Below, piece by piece: positions 42,738-52,225 of a stretch of DNA of 64,000 bases. The DNA lies in assembly GCF_007970185.1 (NCBI RefSeq), contig NZ_CP042431.1:2666001-2730000 (forward strand), read 5' to 3'. Made by a program: the position numbers and the translations under genes. The DNA is from Pseudobacter ginsenosidimutans (lineage in GTDB: Bacteria > Bacteroidota > Bacteroidia > Chitinophagales > Chitinophagaceae). Within the stretch, counting starts at the first letter, position 1, and each line of letters begins with the position of its first letter. A model generated the notes under the pieces. The model was given only the letters and a program-made list of their open reading frames with translations. It was not told the origin of the DNA and did not search any database.

Positions 42738-44906
42738 TTATCGTTTGGCGCCGATAACCTTTAATGCTATTTTTTTCAGGTAATAGTTCTTCGCTACAAA
42801 GCTTCTCGCCCGTATAAACAGCTTATTTAGAAATGCTGAACTGAATAAGCCGGTGAAATTATCCTGTGTGGGATTCTTCAGGTTCAGGCCGGACCCATTT
42901 GCGTTTAATATTCCCATCAGGTCTGCAATATGATCTGAATAGAAATCCTGATGTTTTTGTGTTATGTAAGTATGTAAAAAAAGTGCGCCGTTTGTTGAAG
43001 CCTTTCTGGCACCCTTTGCCTTTCGTATAGACTGATGGAACAATGCCTCAGGTAAGACAACTCCTGTGAACCCTTTGGCGCTCATATTCACGATGCATTC
43101 CCAGTCCTCCATTCCGTTTTTCATACGCTCATCATTTCCGGTACTGAGGAAGGAAGAAAGTTTGAAAACAAGGGCAGTACTATTAAGGGTATTGTGCAGA
43201 AGAAAATAAGGAGCTTCAGGCATAACTGAAATCTTATATCCCTTTTTGCTTCCGGTCAATGCTGTCCAGGACCCAACAAAATGAACATTATCGAATTGCT
43301 GCAATACCCTTATTGCCTTTTCGTGATAGTTGGATGCAACACTGTCGTCAGCATTCAGGAAAGCCAGGAATTCCCCTTTGGACTGCGCTGCCCCAAAATT
43401 CCTCATCTGACTGATCGTTGCATCGTGGCTATTCAAAACACGCAGTTCAGGATAACGCAGCTCCAGCAACTGCAATGTTTTAAAGCTTTCTGTATCTGAC
43501 AGGCCATTAACAACCAATATCTCTACATTCTTAAAACTGGAATTGATGACTGATTCCACTGCCCGCTGTATGTGATCTCCTGCTTGTTGATAAGGGATCA
43601 CCACTGAGAGTAATCCTTTCGTTGAGCTCTTCGCAGTTAAAGTTTCCGGCGAGATCTTGACGGGAATATGTTTGATGTAGGGAAAGGTCTTATTAGGCGT
43701 TCTTGTTGTTTGCAGGAACAGATCGATCACCTGTATCTTATGTTCATATATCCTGGCAGGATTGTATCGATCCCTGATCTTTTCATAGGCATTCCTGCCA
43801 ATGCTCCGGGCCTCTTCATCGCTCAGTGCAAGGATCTTTTTCAGTTGATCAAAAAAACTTTCAGGAAAAACATGATCAAAAAGGAATCCATCTTTTCCAT
43901 CTTCTATCACTTCGATCTGGCCCCCTTGTTTAGATGCCAATACTATTTTCCCCTGCTGCATGGTCTCAAGTACTGTGTAGGGAAAATTATCTATCAGGCT
44001 TGGGATGATCACCACATGCGCTTTGGCCAGATGTTTTTGTGCTTCTGCGAAAGGAAGTTTGCCGGTCAATTGCAATAATCCGGCCCTGATGTATTTTTTA
44101 TACTTGCGTTGAATATAATCCTTGGCAAGAATGCCCTCAGAGTGCAGCACAAAATCTGCATCTCCGATGATCTTCAGTGGATGGCTGAAGCCCTCTTCCC
44201 ATAAGGTTTTGAAATATTCGATCAGATGAAAGCCTCCCTTCATGTACACCATCTTTCCGAAGAATACAATATTGTTGCGTTCAAATGAAAGGTCTGGCAG
44301 TGAAGCAGAAGTTTCGATAGGGTTGGGAACAACTGTTACTTCTTTATCCCCTAACCGGAAATCGGCTGCCAGTTGATCTGTGATGTATTTGCTGGGCGCT
44401 ATTAAAATATCGCTGGCAAGTATGGAGAACTTTTCCATTTCGCCCATCCAATAGGCTGGCAGTTCGTAAACAGCTTCTTTATTCACCTTCATGTAAAGCA
44501 ACGCTGTTGCATGAATGGTGGTCAGGATAGTCAGGTCTTTGAAGTGTTCGTAACCAAAATGCTTATACATCAGCAGATAATAACCGATGCCGTGATAATC
44601 CTGCACTTCAACTATATCGGGTCTGGATTCTCTTTTAAGGTATTCTCCAACAGTATGGGCAAACTCATAACTGAGCAAGGCATCATAACCAAGCCAGGCC
44701 TGCATGCCAGTTTTATTGGCGGCAAACTGGATCACTCTTATGTTACCGGATTCGCTGATAACATCTTTGGAGATGGACATATCAGGTACAAATACCGTTA
44801 CCTGGTGGCCATTAGCAGCCAGCATCCTGGTGGTGAAAGAACAATAAGTACTAATCCCGCCTCCAAAAAAAGGAGGATATTCAGTTGTTAGGAGCCAATA
44901 TTTCAC
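42738..44906 (-). CDS. GT4-GT2 fusion paralogue with degenerate GT2 active site
   Basis: This 722-residue protein is collinear with the one at 39934-42102 (start TTEYPPFFGGGISTYCSF; shared FFGKMVYMKGGFHLIEYF and PSLIDNFPYTVLETMQQGKI). The GT4 half looks intact. In the GT2 half the nucleotide-binding VVDDGS is replaced by VVNGLS (near 467) and the metal-binding DAD of LDADD by NAD in LNADD (near 518). Both changes remove acidic residues needed in GT-A enzymes. The reading frame is otherwise open, so this is a maintained protein rather than a pseudogene. The domain may be a non-catalytic module or bind the acceptor. The gene has its own promoter. Confidence 0.92.
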   Translation of the reverse strand: MKYWLLTTEYPPFFGGGISTYCSFTTRMLAANGHQVTVFVPDMSISKDVISESGNIRVIQFAANKTGMQAWLGYDALLSYEFAHTVGEYLKRESRPDIVEVQDYHGIGYYLLMYKHFGYEHFKDLTILTTIHATALLYMKVNKEAVYELPAYWMGEMEKFSILASDILIAPSKYITDQLAADFRLGDKEVTVVPNPIETSASLPDLSFERNNIVFFGKMVYMKGGFHLIEYFKTLWEEGFSHPLKIIGDADFVLHSEGILAKDYIQRKYKKYIRAGLLQLTGKLPFAEAQKHLAKAHVVIIPSLIDNFPYTVLETMQQGKIVLASKQGGQIEVIEDGKDGFLFDHVFPESFFDQLKKILALSDEEARSIGRNAYEKIRDRYNPARIYEHKIQVIDLFLQTTRTPNKTFPYIKHIPVKISPETLTAKSSTKGLLSVVIPYQQAGDHIQRAVESVINSSFKNVEILVVNGLSDTESFKTLQLLELRYPELRVLNSHDATISQMRNFGAAQSKGEFLAFLNADDSVASNYHEKAIRVLQQFDNVHFVGSWTALTGSKKGYKISVMPEAPYFLLHNTLNSTALVFKLSSFLSTGNDERMKNGMEDWECIVNMSAKGFTGVVLPEALFHQSIRKAKGARKASTNGALFLHTYITQKHQDFYSDHIADLMGILNANGSGLNLKNPTQDNFTGLFSSAFLNKLFIRARSFVAKNYYLKKIALKVIGAKR

Positions 44907-44925
44907 GAATTATTAAATATTGTGC

Positions 44926-44955
44926 AAATGTATGCTTTGCGGTTCATTACGTCAA
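44926..44955 (-). promoter_or_regulatory. Promoter of the second GT fusion gene
   Basis: On the minus strand TTG (44955-44953) and TACATTTG (44933-44926) are 19 bp apart, a full match to the phylum consensus. The ATG at 44906 is 20 bp downstream. Confidence 0.65.
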
Positions 44956-45071
44956 GCACAGGCCGTCCGGGGGCTGACGGCATAGCGTTCTGTGGAAAAT
45001 CAAAATATGTTCTATTTTTAAGCGGTTTTTGAAAAGACTGCCAAACTTTAACCCAACCTGTTGATCAACTC

Positions 45072-47522
45072 ATGAAATTATTCTTTCGTAGTGTAATATT
45101 TCTGCTCGCTGCTGCGGGCTTTGGTATATTCAGTTCAAATATTTTGCCGGTATGGCAGTCGATTCTCCTGGGGGCCGGTGTATTGATTTTTCTTTGGTAT
45201 GCTTATAGGAATTTTCAATTTTCTCAGGCATTACAAAACCGGGCCAGCACATTGGCCGGCCTTGCACTCAGTGTGATCATATTGGTAGCAGCCTGGGATT
45301 GCTGGGTGCCTGTTGCTGCAAAAGAAAGCAGTTATGCGGAAGTAACACTGACTGCCCTGTCTGAAAAATCACCGGCATCAAACGCTACGGAAGTATGGAT
45401 AACCGAAGTTACCAACCAGGGAAGCGTTTACGATCTCACAAAGATCGATCTGGAGAAAACAGGTTGGGAAATGAAGAGCGGGCGAATTCTGTTTAATCGC
45501 TCCGAGCCTGCTTCCCTGAAAATCCGTCTCTATGATCCGTCTTCTCCTGCAATCCGGATACTTACACATCCCTGGTCTGGCAAATTGCGAATACAGGAAG
45601 GAAAAAAAGATACCACGCTGGACCTTTATGCTCCCGCTGAAACAACCTTTCTTTATCATATTACGGATCCTTCTGCATTTTATCATTCAGCTCCCTGGCC
45701 GGTTCATAATATCGTATTGATCTACCTGTGCGCATTCCTGATAATAGCAATGATCACTTTGGGGATTGTATGGCTACCCGGAAAATCAGCAGCTATTGCA
45801 GGAGCGATGAGCTGGGCTGCTCTGATCATATTTCTATACAGCAATAATTTCTTATTGCACAGGGATGAAAGATGGGAGCTGATCATTTTGTCTGTGATCA
45901 TTGGATGGTGGGCAGGGAAAGGTTTTGCGGATGGTGCGATCAGTGCTTTTTCCAAATACCAGAAACTGGGATTATGGTTAATTGCAATCTATGCTGCCTT
46001 TGCTTCAGCAGGCACTGCCCTGTTTCTCTTCTCTCCCATAGAACCTATTGGTATTCCGGCAGTGGCCTGCTATCTGCTTATCGTTCTTTGGTGGTGGGTT
46101 ACAGCCATTGCATTCATCTATGCTACCATTCGATTGAGCAGGCATATCATGGATAAGAACGGAACACATACTGGAGAGGAAGTAAAGGAGTCGGGGATTT
46201 GGTGGAAATTCTTCCTGATCCCATTTCTTACATGGTGTTTATGGCTGGTGACTTTTTATCCCGGCATCCTGTCTGATGATTCCCATGTGCAATGGGCGAT
46301 CGCCACGGGTACAAAACAATGGAACGACTGGCACCCTGTGTTGCATACATTGTTCAATAAACTTGCCTTGCTTGTTTGGAAAAATCCCGCAAGTCCGGTG
46401 CTGCTGCAGATCATCTTCATGTCTGTGATCGTATCGAGGTTCGGCTGCTTCCTGTATAGAAGAGGAGTAAGCAAAAAGGCTTTGTACATTCTCATTACGG
46501 CATTTGCAGTGATGCCAAATAACGGTATCCTCATGGTGACGCTCTGGAAAGACATTCCATTTGCTGCTGCCGTTCTTTGGTTGAACCTTGTGATCATAAA
46601 ACTGCTGTGTAACGATTATCAAAAGAAATATGCAGTAGTACCTGATCTGGCCATTTCGCTTTTCTTTACTTCGCTGTTCAGGCATAATGGTATCATCATA
46701 TTTGTATTTTGCCTGGCGGGCCTTTTGTTCTATGTATGGAAATACAGGAACCTGGCTGTATTGGCGGGCCTGGCTCTTTCAGTAGTGATGATCTTTTCTT
46801 TTAAGACCTTTTTTGTGAATACGCCATACGTGATCGGTAATCCCGCATCCATCAAACTGGTGCCGCCGGCAAAAGGAATCGCTGCAGTGATGAAGTATAA
46901 CGGAAAGCTCCCGGCAGATGCAGCATTCATGGATACGATTTTACCACACCAGGAATGGCTCGATAAATACAATCCTTATTCTCCTGACCTGTATATGTTC
47001 AAAACAAAATGGGTGATGTTGAATAAGCTCGATTTTGTACCTGCTGAAAAAGTGATCAAAACTTACCTGGAATGTTTTAAGGATAATCCGAGACTGATCA
47101 TATGGGATAAACTCCTTGGTTCCAGTATTGCATGGAATGTTTCCCAGCCTGAATATGTAACATTCCGCTACCTCACACATATTGTAAGAAATGATAACGG
47201 ACTGGAATCGCATTCATGGAAAGGTGGCGTTGAGATGGCAAAGAAATATTTGAGATTATCGGAGCATGACGGCCTGGTTACCATTCTCTGGCGTGTGGGC
47301 CTCGCAAATATCCTGTTGCTTGTACTGGCAGTTTATATGAGTGGAAGAAATGTAAAATTCTCCTGGATCATGTTCCTGCCATGGCTGGCCGGTGTCCTTT
47401 CCCTCGTCATTGCTTCACTGGAGCAGGATTTCAGATTTGTATACTTTGTATTTGTATCGTTCTGGTTCCAGTGGTTCTTTATTATGACTACTAAAAAGAA
47501 AGAAAGCGATGCAAAGGAATAA
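45072..47522 (+). CDS. Large GT-C-like membrane protein (DUF6020-like)
   Basis: The 816-residue protein has an N-terminal membrane region, a soluble beta-rich segment (about 90-205), and then many helices. The region YPGILSDDSHVQWAIATGTK followed by WNDWHPVLHTLFNKL resembles the first-loop acidic motif and HP motif of DUF6020 and related GT-C transferases that use polyprenyl-phosphate sugars. It would act on the periplasmic side. Function within the locus (side-branch sugar addition) is inferred. It is divergent from the GT fusion and convergent with the next GT4 gene (12 bp apart). Confidence 0.8.
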   Translation: MKLFFRSVIFLLAAAGFGIFSSNILPVWQSILLGAGVLIFLWYAYRNFQFSQALQNRASTLAGLALSVIILVAAWDCWVPVAAKESSYAEVTLTALSEKSPASNATEVWITEVTNQGSVYDLTKIDLEKTGWEMKSGRILFNRSEPASLKIRLYDPSSPAIRILTHPWSGKLRIQEGKKDTTLDLYAPAETTFLYHITDPSAFYHSAPWPVHNIVLIYLCAFLIIAMITLGIVWLPGKSAAIAGAMSWAALIIFLYSNNFLLHRDERWELIILSVIIGWWAGKGFADGAISAFSKYQKLGLWLIAIYAAFASAGTALFLFSPIEPIGIPAVACYLLIVLWWWVTAIAFIYATIRLSRHIMDKNGTHTGEEVKESGIWWKFFLIPFLTWCLWLVTFYPGILSDDSHVQWAIATGTKQWNDWHPVLHTLFNKLALLVWKNPASPVLLQIIFMSVIVSRFGCFLYRRGVSKKALYILITAFAVMPNNGILMVTLWKDIPFAAAVLWLNLVIIKLLCNDYQKKYAVVPDLAISLFFTSLFRHNGIIIFVFCLAGLLFYVWKYRNLAVLAGLALSVVMIFSFKTFFVNTPYVIGNPASIKLVPPAKGIAAVMKYNGKLPADAAFMDTILPHQEWLDKYNPYSPDLYMFKTKWVMLNKLDFVPAEKVIKTYLECFKDNPRLIIWDKLLGSSIAWNVSQPEYVTFRYLTHIVRNDNGLESHSWKGGVEMAKKYLRLSEHDGLVTILWRVGLANILLLVLAVYMSGRNVKFSWIMFLPWLAGVLSLVIASLEQDFRFVYFVFVSFWFQWFFIMTTKKKESDAKE

Positions 47523-47534
47523 GCCACTAAATGA

Positions 47535-48638
47535 TTACTTTTTCCGTGCATAGAGTTCCCTGTAGCGTTTTCTCATATAGTCTATATTGAAAGCTTCATA
47601 ACAATAATCACCGGAATGCTTTCCCATTGAGGCGAGCATCTCCCGGTTATTATTGTATTCCAGGATTCTTTCAACAGCTTCTGCTGCTGTATTGAAAAGA
47701 TGACCATTCATACCATGATCGATCATATCACGGTTGCCTACCCGATCAGATAACAAAACCGGTTTTCTGAGCGATAAAGCTTCCAGTACTGCAAAGGGCA
47801 AGCCTTCAAATCTCGCCGTGGACATATATACATCACCGGTAGCTACTTTATTTTTTGCATCTTCAGGCGTGAGCCATCCTGTAATATGGAAATTGTTTGC
47901 CGTGATCATATTGGCATCCGGTCCGTATCCGATCCAGATGAATTCTATATCTGTGTGGGATTCCAGTTCTTTGGCAATAGAGTTGAAGAGCGCAGGGTCT
48001 TTCTGGTCCAGTATCCTGCCACTGGTTACGATGCGGAGTTTTCTTTGCCTGTTGACCAGCGCTTGTTGTGATGCCTGGTCAATGTTAAACTCAGCGCTTA
48101 CGGTTACGCCATTGTTGATCGGTATTGCTTTGATGCCTGCTTCCTGGTACGCATGCAGCTCCGAACCAGAGCAGCAAACCACTGTTCCGTTGAATAAAGA
48201 ACCGAACCACTCCAGCTTTTTGTACGCGAAATTGGAAAAGGCTGATTGTCCAACCAGGAATGGAGCTCCGTTCGGCGTATAGATCACATTCGGGATACGC
48301 AGCAGTTGACAGACCATCCGGCCAATGAAACCGCTTTTGGAGGAATGCATGTGCACGGCATCGATCAGTTGCTGTTGCTTCAGCCGCTTCAGTATTTTGT
48401 ACAGCTCTATGAATGCTTTGATATCCTTGACGGGATGGATGCTTCTTTGTGCAGATTTCCAGTAGATGTATTTTACACGGGGCGATTTCAATTGTTTTTT
48501 CGCGTCAGCTACTTTCACTACATGCGCCCGCTCTCCATGAATAATAATATGGTTATCCCCGGAAGGGTCTTCAACAAGGGATTTCAGAAAAGCGACAATC
48601 CCGCCCGCAAATGGTTCTACAACATGCACAATGTTCAT
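47535..48638 (-). CDS. GT4 family glycosyltransferase
   Basis: The 367-residue GT-B enzyme begins MNIVHVVEPFAGGIVAFLKS. It has AVHMHSSKSGFIGRMVCQLL and NVIYTPNGAPFL in the acceptor half. The donor half has VTSGRILDQKDPALFNSIAK, TGWLTPEDAK, and TARFEGLPFAVLEALSLRKP with the EX7E motif. The frame extends to an ATG at 48677, but this overlaps the promoter -7 element, so 48638 is chosen. An AGGAGG sequence lies 12 bp before it, unusual in this phylum. Confidence 0.93.
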   Translation of the reverse strand: MNIVHVVEPFAGGIVAFLKSLVEDPSGDNHIIIHGERAHVVKVADAKKQLKSPRVKYIYWKSAQRSIHPVKDIKAFIELYKILKRLKQQQLIDAVHMHSSKSGFIGRMVCQLLRIPNVIYTPNGAPFLVGQSAFSNFAYKKLEWFGSLFNGTVVCCSGSELHAYQEAGIKAIPINNGVTVSAEFNIDQASQQALVNRQRKLRIVTSGRILDQKDPALFNSIAKELESHTDIEFIWIGYGPDANMITANNFHITGWLTPEDAKNKVATGDVYMSTARFEGLPFAVLEALSLRKPVLLSDRVGNRDMIDHGMNGHLFNTAAEAVERILEYNNNREMLASMGKHSGDYCYEAFNIDYMRKRYRELYARKK

Positions 48639-48674
48639 AATGAAAATATTCCTCCTGTGAGGGTAAACAGGTTG

Positions 48675-48682
48675 CAAATATA
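48675..48682 (-). promoter_or_regulatory. Promoter -7 element for the GT4 gene (TATATTTG)
   Basis: The minus strand reads TATATTTG, an exact consensus match, 36 bp before the ATG at 48638. It rules out the upstream start at 48677. The -33 element is unclear. Confidence 0.55.
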
Positions 48683-48738
48683 CGAAAGCGGGAATGGCTT
48701 TTCACGATGGGACCTGTTATTGTGCTATTGCCTGAAAC

Positions 48739-49536
48739 TCAGGAGTAGAGCGCTTTTTTGATTGGTAGTAGAATCCTTTGCGGTACCAGCATCAGCAGTC
48801 CGAGTTTGATGGTGCCCATCAGTGTTAGCCACCGGCTGGTCCCATACTTCCGGATAACCTGCATCCGGCTTTTGTATTGGGCCTGCCTGTTGGAAATGGA
48901 AATGCCTTTTTCGTTGATCTCACAGGTGACCATGAATTCAGGGATCACTGCGCCGGCGCCACGCTTCAGCAATTCATAAAAGATCCCATAGTCTTCGGCA
49001 TGAGGGAAATCGTAAGGATAATATACAGGCGATGCGCTATTGAAGCGCCACATCACGGTTGGATGGATGAATACGTTCTTGAAATACATCTTCCTTTGTA
49101 TCTCTTTATCATCTACCGGTGTTCTGTACTTGTAGTTTTCTCCCGTTGTGAAATTTTTGAAGTAACACCAACTGCCCAGCAATTGTACCTGAGGGTTGGC
49201 CTGGAGAAAACTGACCTGTTTCTCAAACCGGTCGGGGGTACAGAGATCGCCACAGTCCAGCCTGGCGATGAAACCTTCCGTTGCCTGGCTGTGAATGGCT
49301 TCCAGTCCTGTGTTGAGCGCAAGGGTGATGCCTCCGTTCTTTGGCTGCCGGATCACCTGCAGCTGCAGGTCCGGAGATATTTTTTCGAGCAGTAGTTTGT
49401 CTGATACCGGTTCCCTGCTGCCATCATCCACCACCACCACTTTGTACCGGTGCATGGGATATTGCACACTCTGAAGAGACCGTATCAGTCCTTCTGTATT
49501 ATTGTAGCAGGGGATCAGTAAAAAGAAATCCGGCAT
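48739..49536 (-). CDS. GT2 family glycosyltransferase
   Basis: The 265-residue GT-A enzyme has LLIPCYNNTEGLIRSLQSV at the N-terminus, VVVVDDGSREP (nucleotide site) and GFIARLDCGDLCTPDRFEKQ, where the DxD motif is DCGD. HPTVMWRF is near the acceptor site. The C-terminus ends in a hydrophobic amphipathic segment (TLMGTIKLGLLMLVPQRI) that may contact the membrane. It lies 100 bp upstream of the GT4 gene on the same strand and closes the polysaccharide locus. Confidence 0.93.
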   Translation of the reverse strand: MPDFFLLIPCYNNTEGLIRSLQSVQYPMHRYKVVVVDDGSREPVSDKLLLEKISPDLQLQVIRQPKNGGITLALNTGLEAIHSQATEGFIARLDCGDLCTPDRFEKQVSFLQANPQVQLLGSWCYFKNFTTGENYKYRTPVDDKEIQRKMYFKNVFIHPTVMWRFNSASPVYYPYDFPHAEDYGIFYELLKRGAGAVIPEFMVTCEINEKGISISNRQAQYKSRMQVIRKYGTSRWLTLMGTIKLGLLMLVPQRILLPIKKALYS

Positions 49537-49984
49537 TGATGAATAATGTGGCGCGAAGGTACAATAAACGGAACTATGTCAGCCTGATCAATGTTTGTAC
49601 CATCGAAAGATATGGTGATTAATTTGCAACTGAACAGCCTGAAGCTCTTTGTGGATACTACTTTCCGGTAGTTTTGGTTGTTTTAGCGCAAATTTTATTT
49701 ACTGTTTATGCATTGCAATAAAAATTGACTAATTTGGTTTTCGATCTGCCCAATATCTGTGCATAAGGCTAATAAAATGTTGATGCCCGATTAACATTCT
49801 TCTCTACAGCTTCACATGAGTGTCTCTTCACTATTAACTTCTCTGTACTCCACCTGATTATCTTTTCCGACCCATTGTTGGCTGCATCTGATATCCTGAT
49901 GTAAAGGCTTTGCCATGTCATTCACTATCCAATACCAGGAAGGCCAAGTCGGCATTTTTTTCTTTAATACCTAAACATTTATCT
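49537..49984. other. 448-bp intergenic region before the surface-fibre gene
   Basis: This is an AT-rich divergent region between the GT2 gene (minus) and the fibre gene (plus). TACCTTCG on the minus strand (49561-49554) is a one-mismatch -7 element for the GT2 gene. No gene, RNA or strong repeat was seen. An in-frame upstream extension of the fibre gene to 49910 lacks a signal peptide and is not preferred. Confidence 0.5.
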
Positions 49985-52204
49985 ATGAAAAGGATTTTAT
50001 TATCCTTGGTGGCAGTGGTATGTTCACTGCTATCCGGCTACGGTCAGTCCAACGGCGTTGCTATCAACACAACAGGCGCATCGCCTGATCAGAGCGCCAT
50101 CCTTGATGTTTCTTCCAATTCGAAAGGTATCCTCATTCCGCGCATGAGCACTGCCGTTAGGAACACGCTTCTTACCAAACAGGGGCTTCTCGTTTACGAC
50201 ACCACCACCAACACATTCTGGTATCATACCGGCGCAGCCTGGCAGAATATTGCCATTTCATCCGGCGCTGGTGATGCCTGGCTGATCGGTGGTAATTCCG
50301 GAACGATCGACAGTATCAATTTTCTCGGCACGGTGGATAATATGCCTCTGAGCTTCCGCGTGAACAACCAATTTGCAGGAAGGATCGATCACTTGAAATC
50401 CAATACATTCTATGGCTACTGGAGTGGTAAATCCAACACTACAGGTTACAACAACACGGCTATCGGCTTCCGGGTACTTGAAAACAATACCACTGGTTAC
50501 GAGAATTCCGGTATCGGATTCATGGCATTGGTCAATAATACCACCGGCCACAACAACGATGCAATTGGTAAATGGGCATTGAAGAACAATACGGAGGGCA
50601 CCGCCAATTTAGCTATCGGCTCTTATGTGATGGAAGATAATACAACAGGGTCCGGTAATACTGCTGTAGGATTTAAATCGCTTTCAAACAATACCACTGG
50701 CGACAATAATACCGCAATGGGGTCCACTGCATTGTTTCAGAACACTACCGGAAAATTCAACGCAGCTCTTGGAACGGATGCCATGCTGTTTATGATGAGC
50801 GGCAGCTGGAATACGGCAGCAGGCTGGTCAGCCCTCCGAAACAATACTGCCGGCATGCATAATACTGCCATCGGCAGCAGGTCGCAGGAAAATGCAACAG
50901 GCACACACAACACTTCTGTTGGTGAGCAGAGCATGCGGAACGCCACTGCAATGGATTCCAGCGTTGCCATCGGTTCTTATGCACTGGCCGGCACTGCTAA
51001 CGGCAAGGGTAATACGGCAGTGGGCTTCAATGCACAGGGCACCGGAGATGGTGGCCGATTCAATACATCGATTGGCGCCAATGCACTGAGACAGTCCAAT
51101 AAATTCGGAAATACTGCCATAGGTGCGGAAGCCATGATCAGTTCCAACCAGGATTCCACTACTGCAGTTGGTTATCGTGCGCTAGCCTTCAATACTGGGA
51201 ATGAAAACTCCGCAGTTGGTTTTAGAGCGATGGCTTCCAATACCAGTGGCAGCTGGAGCACAGCCATCGGTTACCGATCCATCGCCAGCAATCCGGCTGC
51301 TGATCTTAATACAGCAGTGGGCGCTGCCACTCTTGAAAAAGGAACAACAGGCGCCGGAAATACAGCCGTTGGTTCCTGGGCGCTGAGAGAGAACACGGCC
51401 AACGCGAATACTGCCATCGGCATGTATTCTCAATCCAGGGCCGTAACCGGAGCCAATAACACGGGCGTGGGTGGTTTCTCGCTTTACATGAACAACGGAC
51501 ATCATAATGCTGTGTTGGGCTGGGATGCAGGCAGGAACAATACTGCCGGTAATTATAATGTGGCAGTTGGCTCTTCCGCCCTGCTTGAAAATTCTACAGG
51601 GTCAAATAATATCGCCATAGGTTACCAGGCTGATGTTGCCAGCGATGGACTTTCCAATGCCATCGCCATCGGTAGTGGCGTAAAGGTAGATGCATCCAAC
51701 AAAGTACGCATCGGGAACGGCGCCATCACTGTGATTGAAGGGCAGGTGCCATTCACCACTCCTTCCGATGGCCGTTACAAATACAATGTGGAAGAAGATG
51801 TGAAGGGCCTCGATTTTATCATGCAATTGCGGCCGGTTACTTACCAGTTCGATGTGAAGCGATTTGATGCACAGTATGACGCTGTTCAAACGAACAATCT
51901 TATCCACCAGGTGGCATATGACGAAGCGGCTTCCATCCGCCGTACCGGCTTCATTGCGCAGGAAGTGGAGCGCGCCGCCAACAGTGCCCACTATAATTTC
52001 AGTGGCATCATCAAACCAAAAACAGAAACAGACCATTACAGTCTCAGCTATGATGCATTTGTAGTGCCTCTCGTAAAATCAGTGCAGGAGCAACAGCAGA
52101 TCATCGCTGCACAGCAAAAAAAGCTCAAAGAGCAGGGAAAGAAAATTGAAGAACTGGAAAAGAAAATGGAGATGCTGATACAGATGATGAACAGCAAACA
52201 ATAA
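49985..52204 (+). CDS. Surface fibre protein with NTAxG repeats and S74 chaperone domain
   Basis: The 739-residue protein begins with a signal peptide (MKRILLSLVAVVCSLLSGYG). It has a short conserved head (GVAINTTGASPDQSAILDVS) and then, from about residue 120 to 570, some 20 degenerate repeats of the type NNTTGxxNTAIGxxAL, related to YadA-like stalks. The C-terminal S74 domain has PSDGRYKYNVEED, the likely self-cleavage Ser-Asp and Lys, and RTGFIAQEVERAA. A coiled coil (QQQIIAAQQKKLKEQGKKIE) ends the protein. It should form trimeric fibres on the surface. The start at 49985 is chosen for its signal peptide. A T9SS-sorted partner follows after 21 bp. Confidence 0.92.
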   Translation: MKRILLSLVAVVCSLLSGYGQSNGVAINTTGASPDQSAILDVSSNSKGILIPRMSTAVRNTLLTKQGLLVYDTTTNTFWYHTGAAWQNIAISSGAGDAWLIGGNSGTIDSINFLGTVDNMPLSFRVNNQFAGRIDHLKSNTFYGYWSGKSNTTGYNNTAIGFRVLENNTTGYENSGIGFMALVNNTTGHNNDAIGKWALKNNTEGTANLAIGSYVMEDNTTGSGNTAVGFKSLSNNTTGDNNTAMGSTALFQNTTGKFNAALGTDAMLFMMSGSWNTAAGWSALRNNTAGMHNTAIGSRSQENATGTHNTSVGEQSMRNATAMDSSVAIGSYALAGTANGKGNTAVGFNAQGTGDGGRFNTSIGANALRQSNKFGNTAIGAEAMISSNQDSTTAVGYRALAFNTGNENSAVGFRAMASNTSGSWSTAIGYRSIASNPAADLNTAVGAATLEKGTTGAGNTAVGSWALRENTANANTAIGMYSQSRAVTGANNTGVGGFSLYMNNGHHNAVLGWDAGRNNTAGNYNVAVGSSALLENSTGSNNIAIGYQADVASDGLSNAIAIGSGVKVDASNKVRIGNGAITVIEGQVPFTTPSDGRYKYNVEEDVKGLDFIMQLRPVTYQFDVKRFDAQYDAVQTNNLIHQVAYDEAASIRRTGFIAQEVERAANSAHYNFSGIIKPKTETDHYSLSYDAFVVPLVKSVQEQQQIIAAQQKKLKEQGKKIEELEKKMEMLIQMMNSKQ

Positions 52205-52225
52205 TTCATACTACAATACCATAGC

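Noticed and set aside
46239-46685. 148-codon antisense frame in the GT-C-like gene
   Set aside because: Shadow frame with many Cys and Arg and no domain.
48246-48761. 171-codon plus-strand frame opposite the GT4 gene
   Set aside because: It is antisense to a complete glycosyltransferase with intact motifs.
50400-51630. Regularly repeated DNA that might suggest a CRISPR array or satellite
   Set aside because: The repeats are in frame, degenerate and encode the NTAxG stalk of the fibre protein.
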